Assembly (NCBI RefSeq): GCF_026013905.1 | Contig: NZ_CP110257.1 | Coordinates: 310,001 to 374,000 of the forward strand | DNA length: 64,000 nt | Direction of reading: 5' to 3' | Origin: Schlegelella aquatica | GTDB lineage: Bacteria; Pseudomonadota; Gammaproteobacteria; Burkholderiales; Burkholderiaceae_C | Shown: one piece after another, positions 44,843 to 54,843 of the stretch | Layout of the letters: the number at the start of each line of letters is the position of its first letter | Position numbering within the stretch: the stretch's first letter is position 1 | The notes under the pieces: generated by a model | Databases searched by the model: none | What the model was told of the DNA's origin: nothing | The model's input: the letters and a program-made list of their open reading frames with translations, nothing else | Translations under genes and position numbers: made by a program

Positions 44843-46705
44843 ATGAACCGCTATCCGTGGTGGAAATACGCGATCCTGGTGATCGCGGTCGTGGTCGGGT
44901 TCATCTACACCCTGCCAAACTTCTTTGGCGAGGCGCCTGCGGTGCAGGTTTCCAGCGGCAAGGCCACCCTGAAGGTCGACGCCGCCCTGGCCGAGCGCGT
45001 CGAGCGCATCCTGAAGGAAGCGGGCGTGCAGCCCGACTTCGTGCAGTTCGAGGGCAACTCGGTGCGCGCCCGTTTCGGCGACACCGACACCCAGCTGCGG
45101 GCCAAGGACGCGCTGCAGCGTGCCCTCAACCCCGACCCGCAGGATCCGAGCTACATCGTCGCCCTCAACCTCGTCTCGCGCTCGCCGCAGTGGCTGACCT
45201 CGCTGCGGGCGCGGCCCATGTACCTCGGACTGGACCTGCGCGGCGGCGTGCACTTCCTGATGCAGGTGGACATGAAGGCCGCGCTGACCAAGCGCGCGGA
45301 GGCGATGGCCGGCGACGTGCGCACCATGCTGCGTGAGAAGGACATCCGTCATGCAGGCATCTCGCGTGTGGGTGACGACGTCGAGGTGCGCTTCCGCGAC
45401 GCCCAGGCGCTGGCCGCTGCGCAGCGTGTCCTGACCGACCAGTTGCCGGACCTCCAATGGACCGAGGCCGGGCAGGGCAACGAGCTGCGCCTGGTCGGCC
45501 GGCTCAAGCCCGAGGCTGCTCGCCGAGTGCAGGAGCAGGCGCTCAAGCAGAACATCACCACGCTGCACAACCGCATCAACGAACTGGGCACCACCGAGCC
45601 GGTGATCCAGCAGCAGGGCCTGGACCGCGTGGTGGTGCAGCTGCCCGGCGTGCAGGACACCGCGCGCGCCAAGGACATCATCGGGCGCACCGCCACGCTG
45701 GAGGTGCGACTGGTGGACGACAGCGCCGAGGCGATGGCCGCGCTGTCCGGCAACGGCCCCGTGCCTTTCGGCACCGAACGGTATGTCGAGCGGGGGGGCG
45801 GCCCGATCATCGTCAAACGCCAGGTCATCCTCACCGGCGAGAACCTCACCGACGCACAGGCCGGCTTCGACGAGCAGCAGCAGCCGGCGGTGCACCTCAC
45901 GCTCGACGCCAAGGGCGCGCGCATCTTCCGCGACGTCACCCGCGAGAACGTCGGCAAGCGCATGGCGATCCTGCTGTTCGAGAAGGGCAAGGGCGAGGTC
46001 GTGACCGCGCCGGTCATCCGTACCGAGATCGGCGGCGGGCGGGTGCAGATCTCCGGCCGCATGACCACGCAGGAAGCGAACGACGTGGCGCTCCTGCTGC
46101 GCGCGGGCTCGCTCGCGGCGCCGATGGAGATCATCGAGGAGCGCACCATCGGGCCGAGCCTGGGCGCCGACAACATCGCCAAGGGCTTCAACAGCGTGCT
46201 GTGGGGCTTCGTCGCGGTGGGCGTCTTCATGATCGCCTACTACCTGCTGTTCGGCTTGTTCTCCACGCTGGCGCTGGCCGTCAACCTGCTGCTGCTGGTG
46301 GCGCTGTTGTCGATGCTGCAGGCCACCCTGACGCTGCCCGGCATCGCGGCCATCGCGCTCACCCTGGGCATGGCGATCGACGCCAACGTGCTGATCAACG
46401 AGCGCGTGCGCGAGGAGCTGCGCAACGGCGCGGCCCCTCAGACGGCCATCCATGCCGGCTACGAGCGGGCCTGGGCCACCATCCTGGACTCCAACGTGAC
46501 CACGTTGATCGCGGGGGTGGCGCTGCTGGCCTTCGGTTCGGGCCCGGTGCGCGGTTTCGCGGTCGTTCACGTGCTGGGCATCCTCACCTCGATGTTCTCC
46601 GCCGTGTTCTTCTCGCGCGGGCTCGTCAATCTGTGGTACGGCCGTCGCAAGAAGCTCAAGTCCGTGTCGATCGGCCAGGTCTGGAAACCGCAACAGCAGT
46701 CGTGA
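44843..46705 (+). CDS. secD: Protein translocase subunit SecD
   Basis: A 620-residue RND-type membrane protein that uses proton flow to complete export through SecYEG. TM1 (about 8-26), a large periplasmic region with the P1 domain, including GLDLRGGVHFLMQVD, and then five helices in the C-terminal 170 residues with the conserved LNLLLLVALLSMLQATLTLPG and the AIDANVLINERVREE proton-pathway segment. Full family length. It follows yajC by 74 bases; secF starts 50 bases after it. Confidence 0.97.
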   Translation: MNRYPWWKYAILVIAVVVGFIYTLPNFFGEAPAVQVSSGKATLKVDAALAERVERILKEAGVQPDFVQFEGNSVRARFGDTDTQLRAKDALQRALNPDPQDPSYIVALNLVSRSPQWLTSLRARPMYLGLDLRGGVHFLMQVDMKAALTKRAEAMAGDVRTMLREKDIRHAGISRVGDDVEVRFRDAQALAAAQRVLTDQLPDLQWTEAGQGNELRLVGRLKPEAARRVQEQALKQNITTLHNRINELGTTEPVIQQQGLDRVVVQLPGVQDTARAKDIIGRTATLEVRLVDDSAEAMAALSGNGPVPFGTERYVERGGGPIIVKRQVILTGENLTDAQAGFDEQQQPAVHLTLDAKGARIFRDVTRENVGKRMAILLFEKGKGEVVTAPVIRTEIGGGRVQISGRMTTQEANDVALLLRAGSLAAPMEIIEERTIGPSLGADNIAKGFNSVLWGFVAVGVFMIAYYLLFGLFSTLALAVNLLLLVALLSMLQATLTLPGIAAIALTLGMAIDANVLINERVREELRNGAAPQTAIHAGYERAWATILDSNVTTLIAGVALLAFGSGPVRGFAVVHVLGILTSMFSAVFFSRGLVNLWYGRRKKLKSVSIGQVWKPQQQS

Positions 46706-46755
46706 TGTCAGGATGAGGGCCGGCGGCGCCGGCCCCCTCCCGACGGGGAACTACG

Positions 46756-47790
46756 ATGGAATTCTTCCGTATCAAGCGCGACATCCCGTTCATGCGGCAC
46801 GCGCTGGTGTTCAACATCATTTCGTTGGTCACCTTCCTGGCCGCCGTGTTCTTCCTCGTCACGCGCGGGCTGCATTTCTCGATCGAGTTCACCGGCGGCA
46901 CCGTGCTGGAGGTGCAGTACAGCCAGCCGGCCCAGCTCGAGCGCGTGCGGGGGACGGTCGAGTCGATGGGCTTCGGCGAGGTGCAGGTGCAGAACTTCGG
47001 CACCGCGCGCGACGTGCTCATCCGCCTGCCCCTGCGCGGCGACGTCAAGCAAAGCGAGGTGGTCGGGCGCGTGTTCGAGGCGCTGTGCCGGGCCGAGTCC
47101 GGCACCGTGCAGACGGTGCAGCAGACGACCGACCAGGGGCAGAGCGTCTCCCGCCAGGTTTGTGCCGCCGGCGGGGCCGAGCCCCTGCGGTTGCAGCGCA
47201 GCGAGTTCGTCGGCCCGCAGGTGGGCTCGGAGCTGGCACGCGACGGCGCGCTCGCGCTCGCCGTCACGATCGCCGGCATCATGATCTACCTGGCGCTGCG
47301 CTTCGAGTGGAAGTTTTCGGTCGCGGCGATCATCGCCAACCTGCACGACGTCGTCATCATCCTGGGCTTCTTCGCCTTCTTCCAGTGGGAGTTCTCGCTG
47401 TCGGTGCTGGCCGCCGTGCTCGCGGTGCTCGGCTACTCGGTCAACGAGTCGGTCGTGATCTTCGACCGCATCCGCGAAGCCTTCCGCAAGTTCCGCAAGA
47501 TGACCACCGCCGAGGTGATCGACCACGCCATCACCAGCACGATGAGCCGCACCATCATCACGCACGGCTCCACGCAGCTGATGGTGCTGTCGATGCTGCT
47601 CTTCGGCGGGCCGACGCTGCACTACTTCGCCGTGGCCCTGACCATCGGCATTCTGTTCGGCATCTATTCGTCGGTCTTCGTGGCGGCGGCCGTCGCGATG
47701 TGGCTGGGCGTCAAGCGCGAGGACCTCGTCAAGGCCGGCGCCCGGAAGGACGGCGATCCGAACGACCCGAACGCGGGCGCGGTGGTGTAG
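46756..47790 (+). CDS. secF: Protein translocase subunit SecF
   Basis: A 344-residue partner of SecD: TM1 (about 16-36), a periplasmic domain beginning IEFTGGTVLEVQ, and five C-terminal helices including YSVNESVVIFDRIRE and STMSRTIITHGSTQLMVL. The periplasmic part is about 25 residues longer than in E. coli around residues 113-145 and contains two cysteines (EALCRAESG and RQVCAAGG) that could form a disulfide. The membrane part is normal. The start is ATG 46756. Confidence 0.96.
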   Translation: MEFFRIKRDIPFMRHALVFNIISLVTFLAAVFFLVTRGLHFSIEFTGGTVLEVQYSQPAQLERVRGTVESMGFGEVQVQNFGTARDVLIRLPLRGDVKQSEVVGRVFEALCRAESGTVQTVQQTTDQGQSVSRQVCAAGGAEPLRLQRSEFVGPQVGSELARDGALALAVTIAGIMIYLALRFEWKFSVAAIIANLHDVVIILGFFAFFQWEFSLSVLAAVLAVLGYSVNESVVIFDRIREAFRKFRKMTTAEVIDHAITSTMSRTIITHGSTQLMVLSMLLFGGPTLHYFAVALTIGILFGIYSSVFVAAAVAMWLGVKREDLVKAGARKDGDPNDPNAGAVV

Positions 47791-47835
47791 AGTTGCTGTC
47801 ATCTTCAGCACCGGACCGCTGGCACGCAGCTCACC

Positions 47836-50142
47836 ATGGCGACTTCCGCCGACCCGAGGGCCCTGGCCATACAGGCGCGGCGACGCTTTCTGAGTTTGTT
47901 GCGCCAGGGCCTGTCGCAGGTGCTGCTCAACGTGGAGGAAGGGGCCAAGCAATTGGCCACCCAGCCGGCTCCGCCCGAGCTGCTGCTGCGCCGGCGTGAT
48001 GCGTGGGCCGACCTTCAGCGCTTGCGCCCGGCGCTGCAGGCGGCGCTGATCGAACGCCTCGACCAGCGCGACTTGCAGTTGCAAAACGGGGGCTTCATGC
48101 CCACCCCGGTCGGCCTCGCCCACCGCGGCGCGGAGCTCTCGCTGGTGGACGACGCCACCATCGAGCACGAGATCCTCAGCTCACGCCTGGCGCTCGCGGC
48201 GATGGATCTCGCGTCCTTCGAGTTCAGCGATCTGCGTTCTCGCATGCAGGCGCTCGAGCGCCGGGAGGACCTGGCCAACGGCGACGTCCTGCGCCCCCAC
48301 GTCGTCGCGCGCGACGTGCTCGACGCCTGGCGCTCGGTCGGCCTCAGTCTCGAATGCTGGCGCTCGGTGCAGCCCATCGTCCACGAGGAACTCGCGCATC
48401 TGATGGTGCTGGGTTACCACGAGACGAACAAGTCGCTCATCGGCCAGGGCGTGCTGCCCGAAATCGACCTGCGCCCCATGATCCGCCGTGCGCGCGACGT
48501 GGGCGTGGGGCCGTCCGCCGTGGGGAGCCGGGGGGGCGAGCTGGCCGGCAGCGCCGGCGCCGCCGCGAGCGGCGCGCCCTCCGGCTCCGGTTCGCCGAGC
48601 GTGCGCGGCGCCGTGGGTGAGGAAACCCGCCTCATGACGCGGTCGGCGCAGCTGCTGCGCGCGCCCGAGCAGGCGCAGGCCGTGCTGGGGCGCCTGAACC
48701 GACTGGTCGGCCAGCAGGTGCCGGGTTTCCAGCCCACCACCGTCTTCCACTCGCCCTCGCCCCGGCTGGTGGCCGCGATCGCCGAGGCCGAGCGCGACGT
48801 GGCACAACGTCTGCGCAGCACGGGCGCGGGCGGCATGGTGGTCAGCGCGCCGCAGGATCTGGTCGAGGACCTGCAGCACCGCAAGCAGGCGCTCAAGCGT
48901 GCTGCCGAGTCTCCCATCGAGCGCGCCACGATCGAGATCGTCGCCTTGCTGTTCCAGAGCATCCTGACCGAGGAGCGCCTGCCCGCGTCGGTGCGGGTGT
49001 GGTTCGCGCGGCTGCAGATGCCGGTGCTGCGCGTCGCAGTCAGCGAGCCGGACTTCTTTGCGACGCTCGACCACCCCGCACGCAAGCTGATCGACCGCAT
49101 GGGCGCCTGCGTGATGGGCTTCGATGCCTCCACCGCGGGTGCCATGGGCGAGGCGCTCGAAAAGGAGATCAAGCGCGTCGTGCAGGTGGTCGAGGCGTAT
49201 CCCGACACGGGCCGGCGCGTGTTCCAGACCGTGCTGGTCGAGTTCGAGAAGTTCCTCGAGCACTACTTCCGCAACGAGAACGAGGTGTCGCGCAAGGGCG
49301 TGTCGCTGGCACAGCAGGTCGAGCAGCGCGAGATCCTGGCGATCCAGTACACGATCGAGCTGCGCAAGATGCTCAACGAGGTGCCGGTGCAGGAGGGTGT
49401 GCGCGAGTTCCTGTTCCAGATCTGGGCGGACGTGCTCGCCATGACCGCCGTCAAGACCGGCGCGCAGAGCGAGCAGACCAAGGCGATGAAGCGCGCCGCG
49501 GCCGATCTGATCTGGTCGGCCAGCGCCAAGGTCTCGCGCGAGGAGCGCGCCGAGGTCATCCGCCGGCTGCCGCCGCTGCTCAAGACCCTGCGCGAAGGGA
49601 TGGCGAACGCCGGGGTGCCGACCGACAAGCAGGACGCCCACCTGCAGGCCTTGAACAACTCGCTGGCGGCCGCCTTCACCGCCAAGACTGCGGCCATTCC
49701 GCCGGACCGCCTGGACCAGCTGATGCTGCGGCTCGAGACGCTCGAGGAGATGCTGCCGGACACCGAGGTCGAGATCGACGAATCGATGGTGCTCGACCTG
49801 TCGGACCACGAGACGCGCGACCTCGAAGTGGTGGCCGAAGGCGGCTCGATTCCGAGTCCGGCGATGATCGCGTGGGCGCGCGGGCTGCAGGTCGGCAGCT
49901 GGTTCAAACTCGATTACCGCGGGCGCAACGAACCGGTGCAGCTCGCATGGCTCGGCCTGCGCAAGCAGTTGAGCCTGTTCGTCTCGCCCACCGGGCGGTG
50001 CGTGCTGTTCCAGCAGCACCGCCTTGCCGCGTTCTTGCAGGCCGGCTTGCTGGTGCCCGCCGAGGAAGAGGCCTTGACGGTGCGGGCCACGCGCGATGCG
50101 CTGGCCAAGCTCGACGCAGACCCGAGCCGGCTGCTGAGCTAG
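47836..50142 (+). CDS. DUF1631 family protein
   Basis: A 768-residue, mainly alpha-helical, soluble protein matching DUF1631, a family largely confined to beta- and gammaproteobacteria; function unknown. Visible segments are RRRFLSLLRQGLSQVLLNVEEG at the start, LARLQMPVLRVAVSEPDFF-like (here WFARLQMPVLRVAVSEPDFF) in the middle and a C-terminal PilZ-like beta region with GSWFKLDYRGRNEPVQLAWLG. That last segment resembles c-di-GMP-binding PilZ folds, though the RxxxR motif is not clear. A low-complexity Gly/Ser/Ala linker lies at about 230-260. The stop codon directly abuts that of convergent smg. Confidence 0.88.
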   Translation: MATSADPRALAIQARRRFLSLLRQGLSQVLLNVEEGAKQLATQPAPPELLLRRRDAWADLQRLRPALQAALIERLDQRDLQLQNGGFMPTPVGLAHRGAELSLVDDATIEHEILSSRLALAAMDLASFEFSDLRSRMQALERREDLANGDVLRPHVVARDVLDAWRSVGLSLECWRSVQPIVHEELAHLMVLGYHETNKSLIGQGVLPEIDLRPMIRRARDVGVGPSAVGSRGGELAGSAGAAASGAPSGSGSPSVRGAVGEETRLMTRSAQLLRAPEQAQAVLGRLNRLVGQQVPGFQPTTVFHSPSPRLVAAIAEAERDVAQRLRSTGAGGMVVSAPQDLVEDLQHRKQALKRAAESPIERATIEIVALLFQSILTEERLPASVRVWFARLQMPVLRVAVSEPDFFATLDHPARKLIDRMGACVMGFDASTAGAMGEALEKEIKRVVQVVEAYPDTGRRVFQTVLVEFEKFLEHYFRNENEVSRKGVSLAQQVEQREILAIQYTIELRKMLNEVPVQEGVREFLFQIWADVLAMTAVKTGAQSEQTKAMKRAAADLIWSASAKVSREERAEVIRRLPPLLKTLREGMANAGVPTDKQDAHLQALNNSLAAAFTAKTAAIPPDRLDQLMLRLETLEEMLPDTEVEIDESMVLDLSDHETRDLEVVAEGGSIPSPAMIAWARGLQVGSWFKLDYRGRNEPVQLAWLGLRKQLSLFVSPTGRCVLFQQHRLAAFLQAGLLVPAEEEALTVRATRDALAKLDADPSRLLS

Positions 50143-50589
50143 TCAGTGGATGAGCCGGTCGGCGGCGTCGACGAACAACTCGTCGAGGATCAGCGCGTCC
50201 GGCTCCTCGCCGAGGCTCCAGAACACCATCAGCACGATGATCTTCAGGTCCTCCAGGCGCACCGGAGCGCTCGCCATCGCACGGTCGATGACGATCTCGC
50301 GCAGGTGCGGCGGCAGGACGCCCGCGCTCTCCAGGAACGAGATGAAGCCGATGCATTCCTCGCCGAGCAGGTCGAGCTCTGCTGGTGTGAAGACGCGCAG
50401 GCTGTCGGGCCGCTGGCTGGCTCCGTGCGATTGCACCAGCTGGTGCAGGCCTTCGAGCCAGTGCAGCGCTTCCTCGATCTCGTCGCTCTCGAAGCCGACG
50501 GCGGTCAGCTTGCGCGCGAGCTGGGCGGCGTCCGGGCATGCGTCGGGCCGCCAGTAGTTCTCGTAGAGATAGACGAGCACGTCGAACAT
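50143..50589 (-). CDS. smg: DUF494 family protein Smg
   Basis: A 148-residue Smg protein: MFDVLVYLYENYW start, helical middle, and the conserved end with IVLMVFWSLGEEPDALILDELF. The gene is classically located beside dprA (smf) and def/fmt, as here; its function is not known. It was set to start at ATG 50589, since the upstream open frame to 51696 is the antisense-like shadow of dprA. dprA begins upstream on the same strand, 111 bases away, suggesting one transcript. Confidence 0.93.
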   Translation of the reverse strand: MFDVLVYLYENYWRPDACPDAAQLARKLTAVGFESDEIEEALHWLEGLHQLVQSHGASQRPDSLRVFTPAELDLLGEECIGFISFLESAGVLPPHLREIVIDRAMASAPVRLEDLKIIVLMVFWSLGEEPDALILDELFVDAADRLIH

Positions 50590-50699
50590 GCGTCCCACTA
50601 TACCCCAGCGCATCGGGCCGGGACCGTGGCAGGGGTAACGCGGGCAGCTGCGATCGGCGCGGGCGCCCCCGGCGGCCGAGGGCGGATCGGCCCGGATTG

Positions 50700-51806
50700 T
50701 CAGGCCCGTTCGAGGCGCTGGAACAGCTGGCCCGGCAAGCGGGCGACGTGGCCCTCGAGCTCCAGCTCCAACAGCCGTGCCGAGAGCTCGGCCGCGGGCC
50801 AGCCGGTGCGCGCGACCAGGGCGTCGAGGCTGGCGGGGTCGTGGCCCAGGGCCTCGAGCACCGGGTCCCGGGCCGTGGGCGCGTGGTCGGCCGGGCCGGC
50901 GCAGGCGGCGGCGGGGGCAGGGGCGTCCAGGCGCAGTTCCTCCAGGATGTCCTCGGCGCCTTCGACGAGCTTGGCCCCCTGCTTGATGAGCAGGTGGCAG
51001 CCGCGCGACTGCGGCGAGTGGATCGATCCCGGGATGGCGAACACCTCGCGTCCCTGCTCGGCGGCGAGCCGGGCGGTGATCAACGAGCCCGAATGCACGG
51101 CGGCCTCGACGACCAGCGTGCCGCACGTCATGCCCGAGATGATCCGGTTGCGCCGCGGGAAATTGGGCTTGAGAGGAGGCGTGCCGAGCGGGTACTCGCT
51201 CACGATCAGCCCCTCGTCGGCCAGGCGGTGCGCGAGCGCGAGGTGCCGCTTCGGATAGACGCGGTCGAGGCCGGTGCCGACGACGGCGACCGTGCGCCCC
51301 GGGCCTTCGAGGGCGCCTTCGTGTGCCGCGCCGTCGATGCCCAGGGCCAGGCCGGAGACCACCGTCAGGCCCGCCTGGCTGAGGTGCCGGGCGAAGCTGC
51401 GCGCATTTTCGGCACCTTGCGGCGTCGGGTTGCGGCTGCCCACGACGGCGAGGGACGGGGCGTTGAGGAGTTCGCGGCGGCCGAGCGTGTAGAGCAGCAG
51501 GGGCGGGTCGGGGATGTCGAGCAGGCGCTGCGGGTAGTGCGCGTCCCCCAGGGTGACGATGGCCCGGCGCGGGTCGGCGCCGAGCCACTGCCAGGCGGCC
51601 TCCACATGCTCGGCCCAGCCTTGCGGCTCGGCGGCCAGCGCGCCGGCCACCTCCGGGGGCGCGAGCGCGCGCCAGGCGGTGGGCCCGGCCTCCCACACCG
51701 CCTGCGGCGAGCCGAAGGCGGCGAGCAGCCGGCGCGCCTCCTGCGGGCCCAGATCAGGGGTCTCGAGGAGCCGCAGCCACGCGGCGAGTTCGTCCTTGTC
51801 GATCAC
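50700..51806 (-). CDS. dprA: DNA-processing protein DprA
   Basis: A 368-residue DprA/Smf: N-terminal SAM-like helices, then the Rossmann-type DprA domain with VGSRNPTPQGAENARSFA and SGLALGIDGAAHEGAL, and IPGSIHSPQSRGCHLLIKQGA. A C-terminal winged-helix domain (about 300-368) completes it. It loads RecA on incoming single-stranded DNA during transformation, so the strain may be competent or descend from competent ancestors. Position between smg and the LysM gene is the usual one. Confidence 0.96.
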   Translation of the reverse strand: MIDKDELAAWLRLLETPDLGPQEARRLLAAFGSPQAVWEAGPTAWRALAPPEVAGALAAEPQGWAEHVEAAWQWLGADPRRAIVTLGDAHYPQRLLDIPDPPLLLYTLGRRELLNAPSLAVVGSRNPTPQGAENARSFARHLSQAGLTVVSGLALGIDGAAHEGALEGPGRTVAVVGTGLDRVYPKRHLALAHRLADEGLIVSEYPLGTPPLKPNFPRRNRIISGMTCGTLVVEAAVHSGSLITARLAAEQGREVFAIPGSIHSPQSRGCHLLIKQGAKLVEGAEDILEELRLDAPAPAAACAGPADHAPTARDPVLEALGHDPASLDALVARTGWPAAELSARLLELELEGHVARLPGQLFQRLERA

Positions 51807-51854
51807 CGTGAGAGTATCAGGCGCCGCGCCGGGGGCGAGGCGCGATCCCTGCGG

Positions 51855-53027
51855 TCAAGGCTGGGTGAAGCGGTCGCCGATCTTGACCGGCTCCTGCACG
51901 TCGAGGATCAAGGCATAGGACATGCGCTCGAACGTGCGGAACACGAACAGCAGCCCGTGCCGCTCGTCGGGCAGCTTGATGGGCGTGCGGCTGCCGTCCG
52001 TGGTGTCGCGGGTCTCGCGGCCGTAGCGCCACAGCGCGAGCACGTGCCCGCGCTCCAGCCCGTCCTTGGCGCCCTTGTTCAACGCGACGATCTGGTTCTG
52101 CCCGGCGGTGAGCGCCTCGCCGTAGATCGAGACGATCAGGCCTTCGATGTTCTGCTGCGGCGCGTGCGGCACGTAGTTGACGAACTCGCGGCCAGGTACG
52201 GGAGCGAGACGGTCGCCCACGCCGATCTCCAGCCGCGTGGACTGGACGGTGAAGGTGGCCGGGATGATCTCGCCCTTGGCGCCGGTGCCGCCGGGGCGGG
52301 TGAACTCGGCGGCGCCGAGGTACACCGCCTCGTAGCCCAGCACTTCCTTGGTGGCCGGGTCGAGCAGCGGCCTGGGATTGCGGAAGATGCGCCAATCGCG
52401 CGCGTTGGCGATGTCGCCGCGCACGTAGGCATGCTCGCCGCGGCTGATGACCACCCGGCCCTCCTGCGTGGCGACGATGCGGGGGGCGGTGTCGAGCTCG
52501 TTGGTGTCGAAGATGACCGCTTCGTTGAGGAACGGCTCGATCAGATGCAGCGGGATCGAGGGGATCGCGCCCTGGCCGAGGGACTGGGCCCTCACGCGCG
52601 GCGAAAGCTTGACCGTCTGCCCGTCGCCCACGGGCTGGCCGACGCGAAGGCGGGCGCGGCCGTCGACTTTCTCCAGGTAGAGGATCTGGCCCGGGTAGAT
52701 GAGGTGGGGATTGCGGATCTGGTCGAGGTTCATGCCCCACAGCTCGGGCCAGCGCCACGGGCGGCGCAGGAAGACGGCGGAGATGTCCCAGAGCGTGTCG
52801 CCGCGCTTGACGGTGTAGGTGTCGGGGGCGTTCGGGGCCAGCTCCGACAGCGGCACGCCGGCCTGGGCGACCTGCTGCGCGGTGGCTCGCTGCTGCGGCG
52901 TGACCGGGTAGGTGGTGGCCCCCGCGGTGGACGCGCCTGCCGCCAGCACGGCTGCGAGGGCCCCCGGGAGGATGCGAGACGCCAGGAAGCCCGCCGGACG
53001 GGCGCGCAGCATCGAGGTTCGGGTCAT
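51855..53027 (-). CDS. LysM peptidoglycan-binding protein
   Basis: A 390-residue exported protein. The signal peptide extends to about residue 38 (AVLAAGASTAGATTY). A LysM domain (about 70-120) has YTVKRGDTLWDISAVFL and NPHLIYPGQILYL. The long remainder is beta-rich and belongs to a conserved betaproteobacterial extension with no known catalytic motif. It should sit in the periplasm bound to glycan. It is divergent from def across a 257-base gap, and the pairing LysM-dprA against def-fmt is conserved in the order. Confidence 0.9.
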   Translation of the reverse strand: MTRTSMLRARPAGFLASRILPGALAAVLAAGASTAGATTYPVTPQQRATAQQVAQAGVPLSELAPNAPDTYTVKRGDTLWDISAVFLRRPWRWPELWGMNLDQIRNPHLIYPGQILYLEKVDGRARLRVGQPVGDGQTVKLSPRVRAQSLGQGAIPSIPLHLIEPFLNEAVIFDTNELDTAPRIVATQEGRVVISRGEHAYVRGDIANARDWRIFRNPRPLLDPATKEVLGYEAVYLGAAEFTRPGGTGAKGEIIPATFTVQSTRLEIGVGDRLAPVPGREFVNYVPHAPQQNIEGLIVSIYGEALTAGQNQIVALNKGAKDGLERGHVLALWRYGRETRDTTDGSRTPIKLPDERHGLLFVFRTFERMSYALILDVQEPVKIGDRFTQP

Positions 53028-53284
53028 GCAGGGTCTCCGCTCTCCGTCACGGCCTGGAAATGGGCGGCCATGGCGTCATATGGTTAATGGTTTTGGGGCC
53101 GCCGAGCAGCTGCAATTCGGCGAAAATCCTCACTTAGTTTCACAGATTCTGCCGATAAACCCTTGATGTCGCAACGAAATCTGCCGGCCCTCACCACGGG
53201 AGCGGCACTGCGTCACGCTCGGCGCGTTGCCTGCCGTCGACAGCGGCGGCCCGCGCCGGCAAGGGTGAAAGGACCGCACGCACC

Positions 53285-53797
53285 ATGGCCAAACTGAACA
53301 TCCTGCGCTACCCCGATCCCCGCCTGCACAAGGTGGCCCGACCGGTGGAGCAGGTGGACGAGCGCATCCGCCAGCTCGTGGACGACATGCTGGAGACGAT
53401 GTACGACGCGCACGGCGTCGGACTGGCGGCCACGCAGGTGGACGTGCACGAGCGCGTGATCGTCATCGACGTCTCCGACGACCGCAACGAGCCGCGGGTG
53501 CTCATCAACCCCGAGATCGTCTGGGCGAGCGAGGAGAAGATCGTCTGGGAGGAGGGCTGCCTGTCGGTGCCTGCCGTGTACGACAAGGTGCAGCGCCACG
53601 CGCAAGTCACCGTCAAAGCGCTCGACCGCGACGGACGCGAATACCGTTTCGACGCCGACGGCCTGCTGGCAGTGTGCGTGCAGCACGAGATGGACCACCT
53701 GATGGGCAAGGTGTTCGTCGAGTACCTCTCGCCGCTCAAGCGCAACCGCATCAAGACGAAGATGCTCAAGCGCGAACGCGAGGAAGTGCGTGGCTGA
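53285..53797 (+). CDS. def: Peptide deformylase
   Basis: A 170-residue metal hydrolase that removes the formyl group from nascent proteins. The three motifs are intact: GVGLAATQV (45-53), EEGCLSVP with metal ligand C92, and HEMDHLMG with H134 and H138 as ligands and the catalytic Glu between them. First gene of def-fmt-htpX. The 258-base gap upstream contains an AT-rich zone around 53130-53160 that could hold promoters for both divergent genes. Confidence 0.97.
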   Translation: MAKLNILRYPDPRLHKVARPVEQVDERIRQLVDDMLETMYDAHGVGLAATQVDVHERVIVIDVSDDRNEPRVLINPEIVWASEEKIVWEEGCLSVPAVYDKVQRHAQVTVKALDRDGREYRFDADGLLAVCVQHEMDHLMGKVFVEYLSPLKRNRIKTKMLKREREEVRG

Positions 53798-53810
53798 GCG
53801 CGGGGGCCGC

Positions 53811-54785
53811 ATGCGGGTGGCCTTCGCCGGCACGCCGGAGTTCGCGCGTGCGGCGCTGCAGCGGCTGGTCGCGGCCGACTTCGAGGTGCCGCTGGTGCTG
53901 ACGCAACCCGACCGGCCGGCGGGGCGGGGCATGAAGCTCACCCCCAGCCCGGTCAAGCAGTGCGCGCTGGAGCGCGGCCTGGTCGTCGTGCAGCCCCGCA
54001 GTCTGCGGCTCGATGGCAAGTACCCGGAGGATGCCTCCGAGGCGCGCGCCGCCCTCGAGGCCGCGCGGCCCGACGTGATGGTGGTCGCCGCCTACGGCCT
54101 GATCCTGCCCCGGTGGGTGCTCGACCTGCCGCGCCTGGGCTGCCTGAACATCCACGCCTCGCTGCTGCCACGCTGGCGGGGGGCCGCGCCCATCCACCGC
54201 GCCATCGAGGCGGGCGATGCCGTGACGGGCATCACCATCATGCAGATGGACGAGGGGCTGGACACCGGCGACATGCTGCTGGTCGAGCGCGAGCCGATCC
54301 GCCCGGACGACACCACCGGCTCGCTGCACGACCGTTTGGCCGCGCTCGGCGCGCGGCTCATCGTCGAGGCGCTCGAACTGGCAGCCTGCGGCGGGCTGTC
54401 TCGCACGCCGCAGCCGGCCGGGGGCGTGACCTATGCGCACAAGATCGACAAGGCCGAGGCGGCGATCGACTGGAGGCAGCCGGCCACCGTGATCGAGCGG
54501 CGGATGCGGGCCTTCGACCCCTTCCCGGGGGCGTGGTCGGTGTTGGCCGGGGTGCCGCTGAAGTGCTGGCGCGGCGTGCCGGCGGGCGGCTCGGGTGAAC
54601 CCGGGCGTGTCTTGCGGGTCGAAGCGCAGGGCCCGGTGGTGGCCTGCGGAGAAGGAGCGCTCCAGCTCACCGAACTCCAGAAGCCCGGCGGGCGGCGCTT
54701 GGCGGCCGCCGAGTTCCTGGCCGGGCACCCGCTGGAGGCCGGGGCGGTGTTCGAGCTCCCCCCCGCCGAGCCGCCCGGCACGTGA
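53811..54785 (+). CDS. fmt: Methionyl-tRNA formyltransferase
   Basis: Formylates initiator Met-tRNA with 10-formyl-THF. The 324-residue protein has the N-terminal formyltransferase fold with FAGTPEFA, the active-site segment [21 protein letters not shown] and [10 protein letters not shown], and the C-terminal OB-type tRNA-binding domain. The start ATG 53811 ([12 protein letters not shown]) fits the family. A GTG at 53790 overlapping the def stop would add seven residues and may be the coupled start. Works with def and with the folate enzyme at 56209. Confidence 0.97.
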   Translation: MRVAFAGTPEFARAALQRLVAADFEVPLVLTQPDRPAGRGMKLTPSPVKQCALERGLVVVQPRSLRLDGKYPEDASEARAALEAARPDVMVVAAYGLILPRWVLDLPRLGCLNIHASLLPRWRGAAPIHRAIEAGDAVTGITIMQMDEGLDTGDMLLVEREPIRPDDTTGSLHDRLAALGARLIVEALELAACGGLSRTPQPAGGVTYAHKIDKAEAAIDWRQPATVIERRMRAFDPFPGAWSVLAGVPLKCWRGVPAGGSGEPGRVLRVEAQGPVVACGEGALQLTELQKPGGRRLAAAEFLAGHPLEAGAVFELPPAEPPGT

Positions 54786-54843
54786 CTTGATTTGCAACCG
54801 AAGGGCCGCATTTGAGCTGCGGTCCACGAGACGAGAAGGACGC

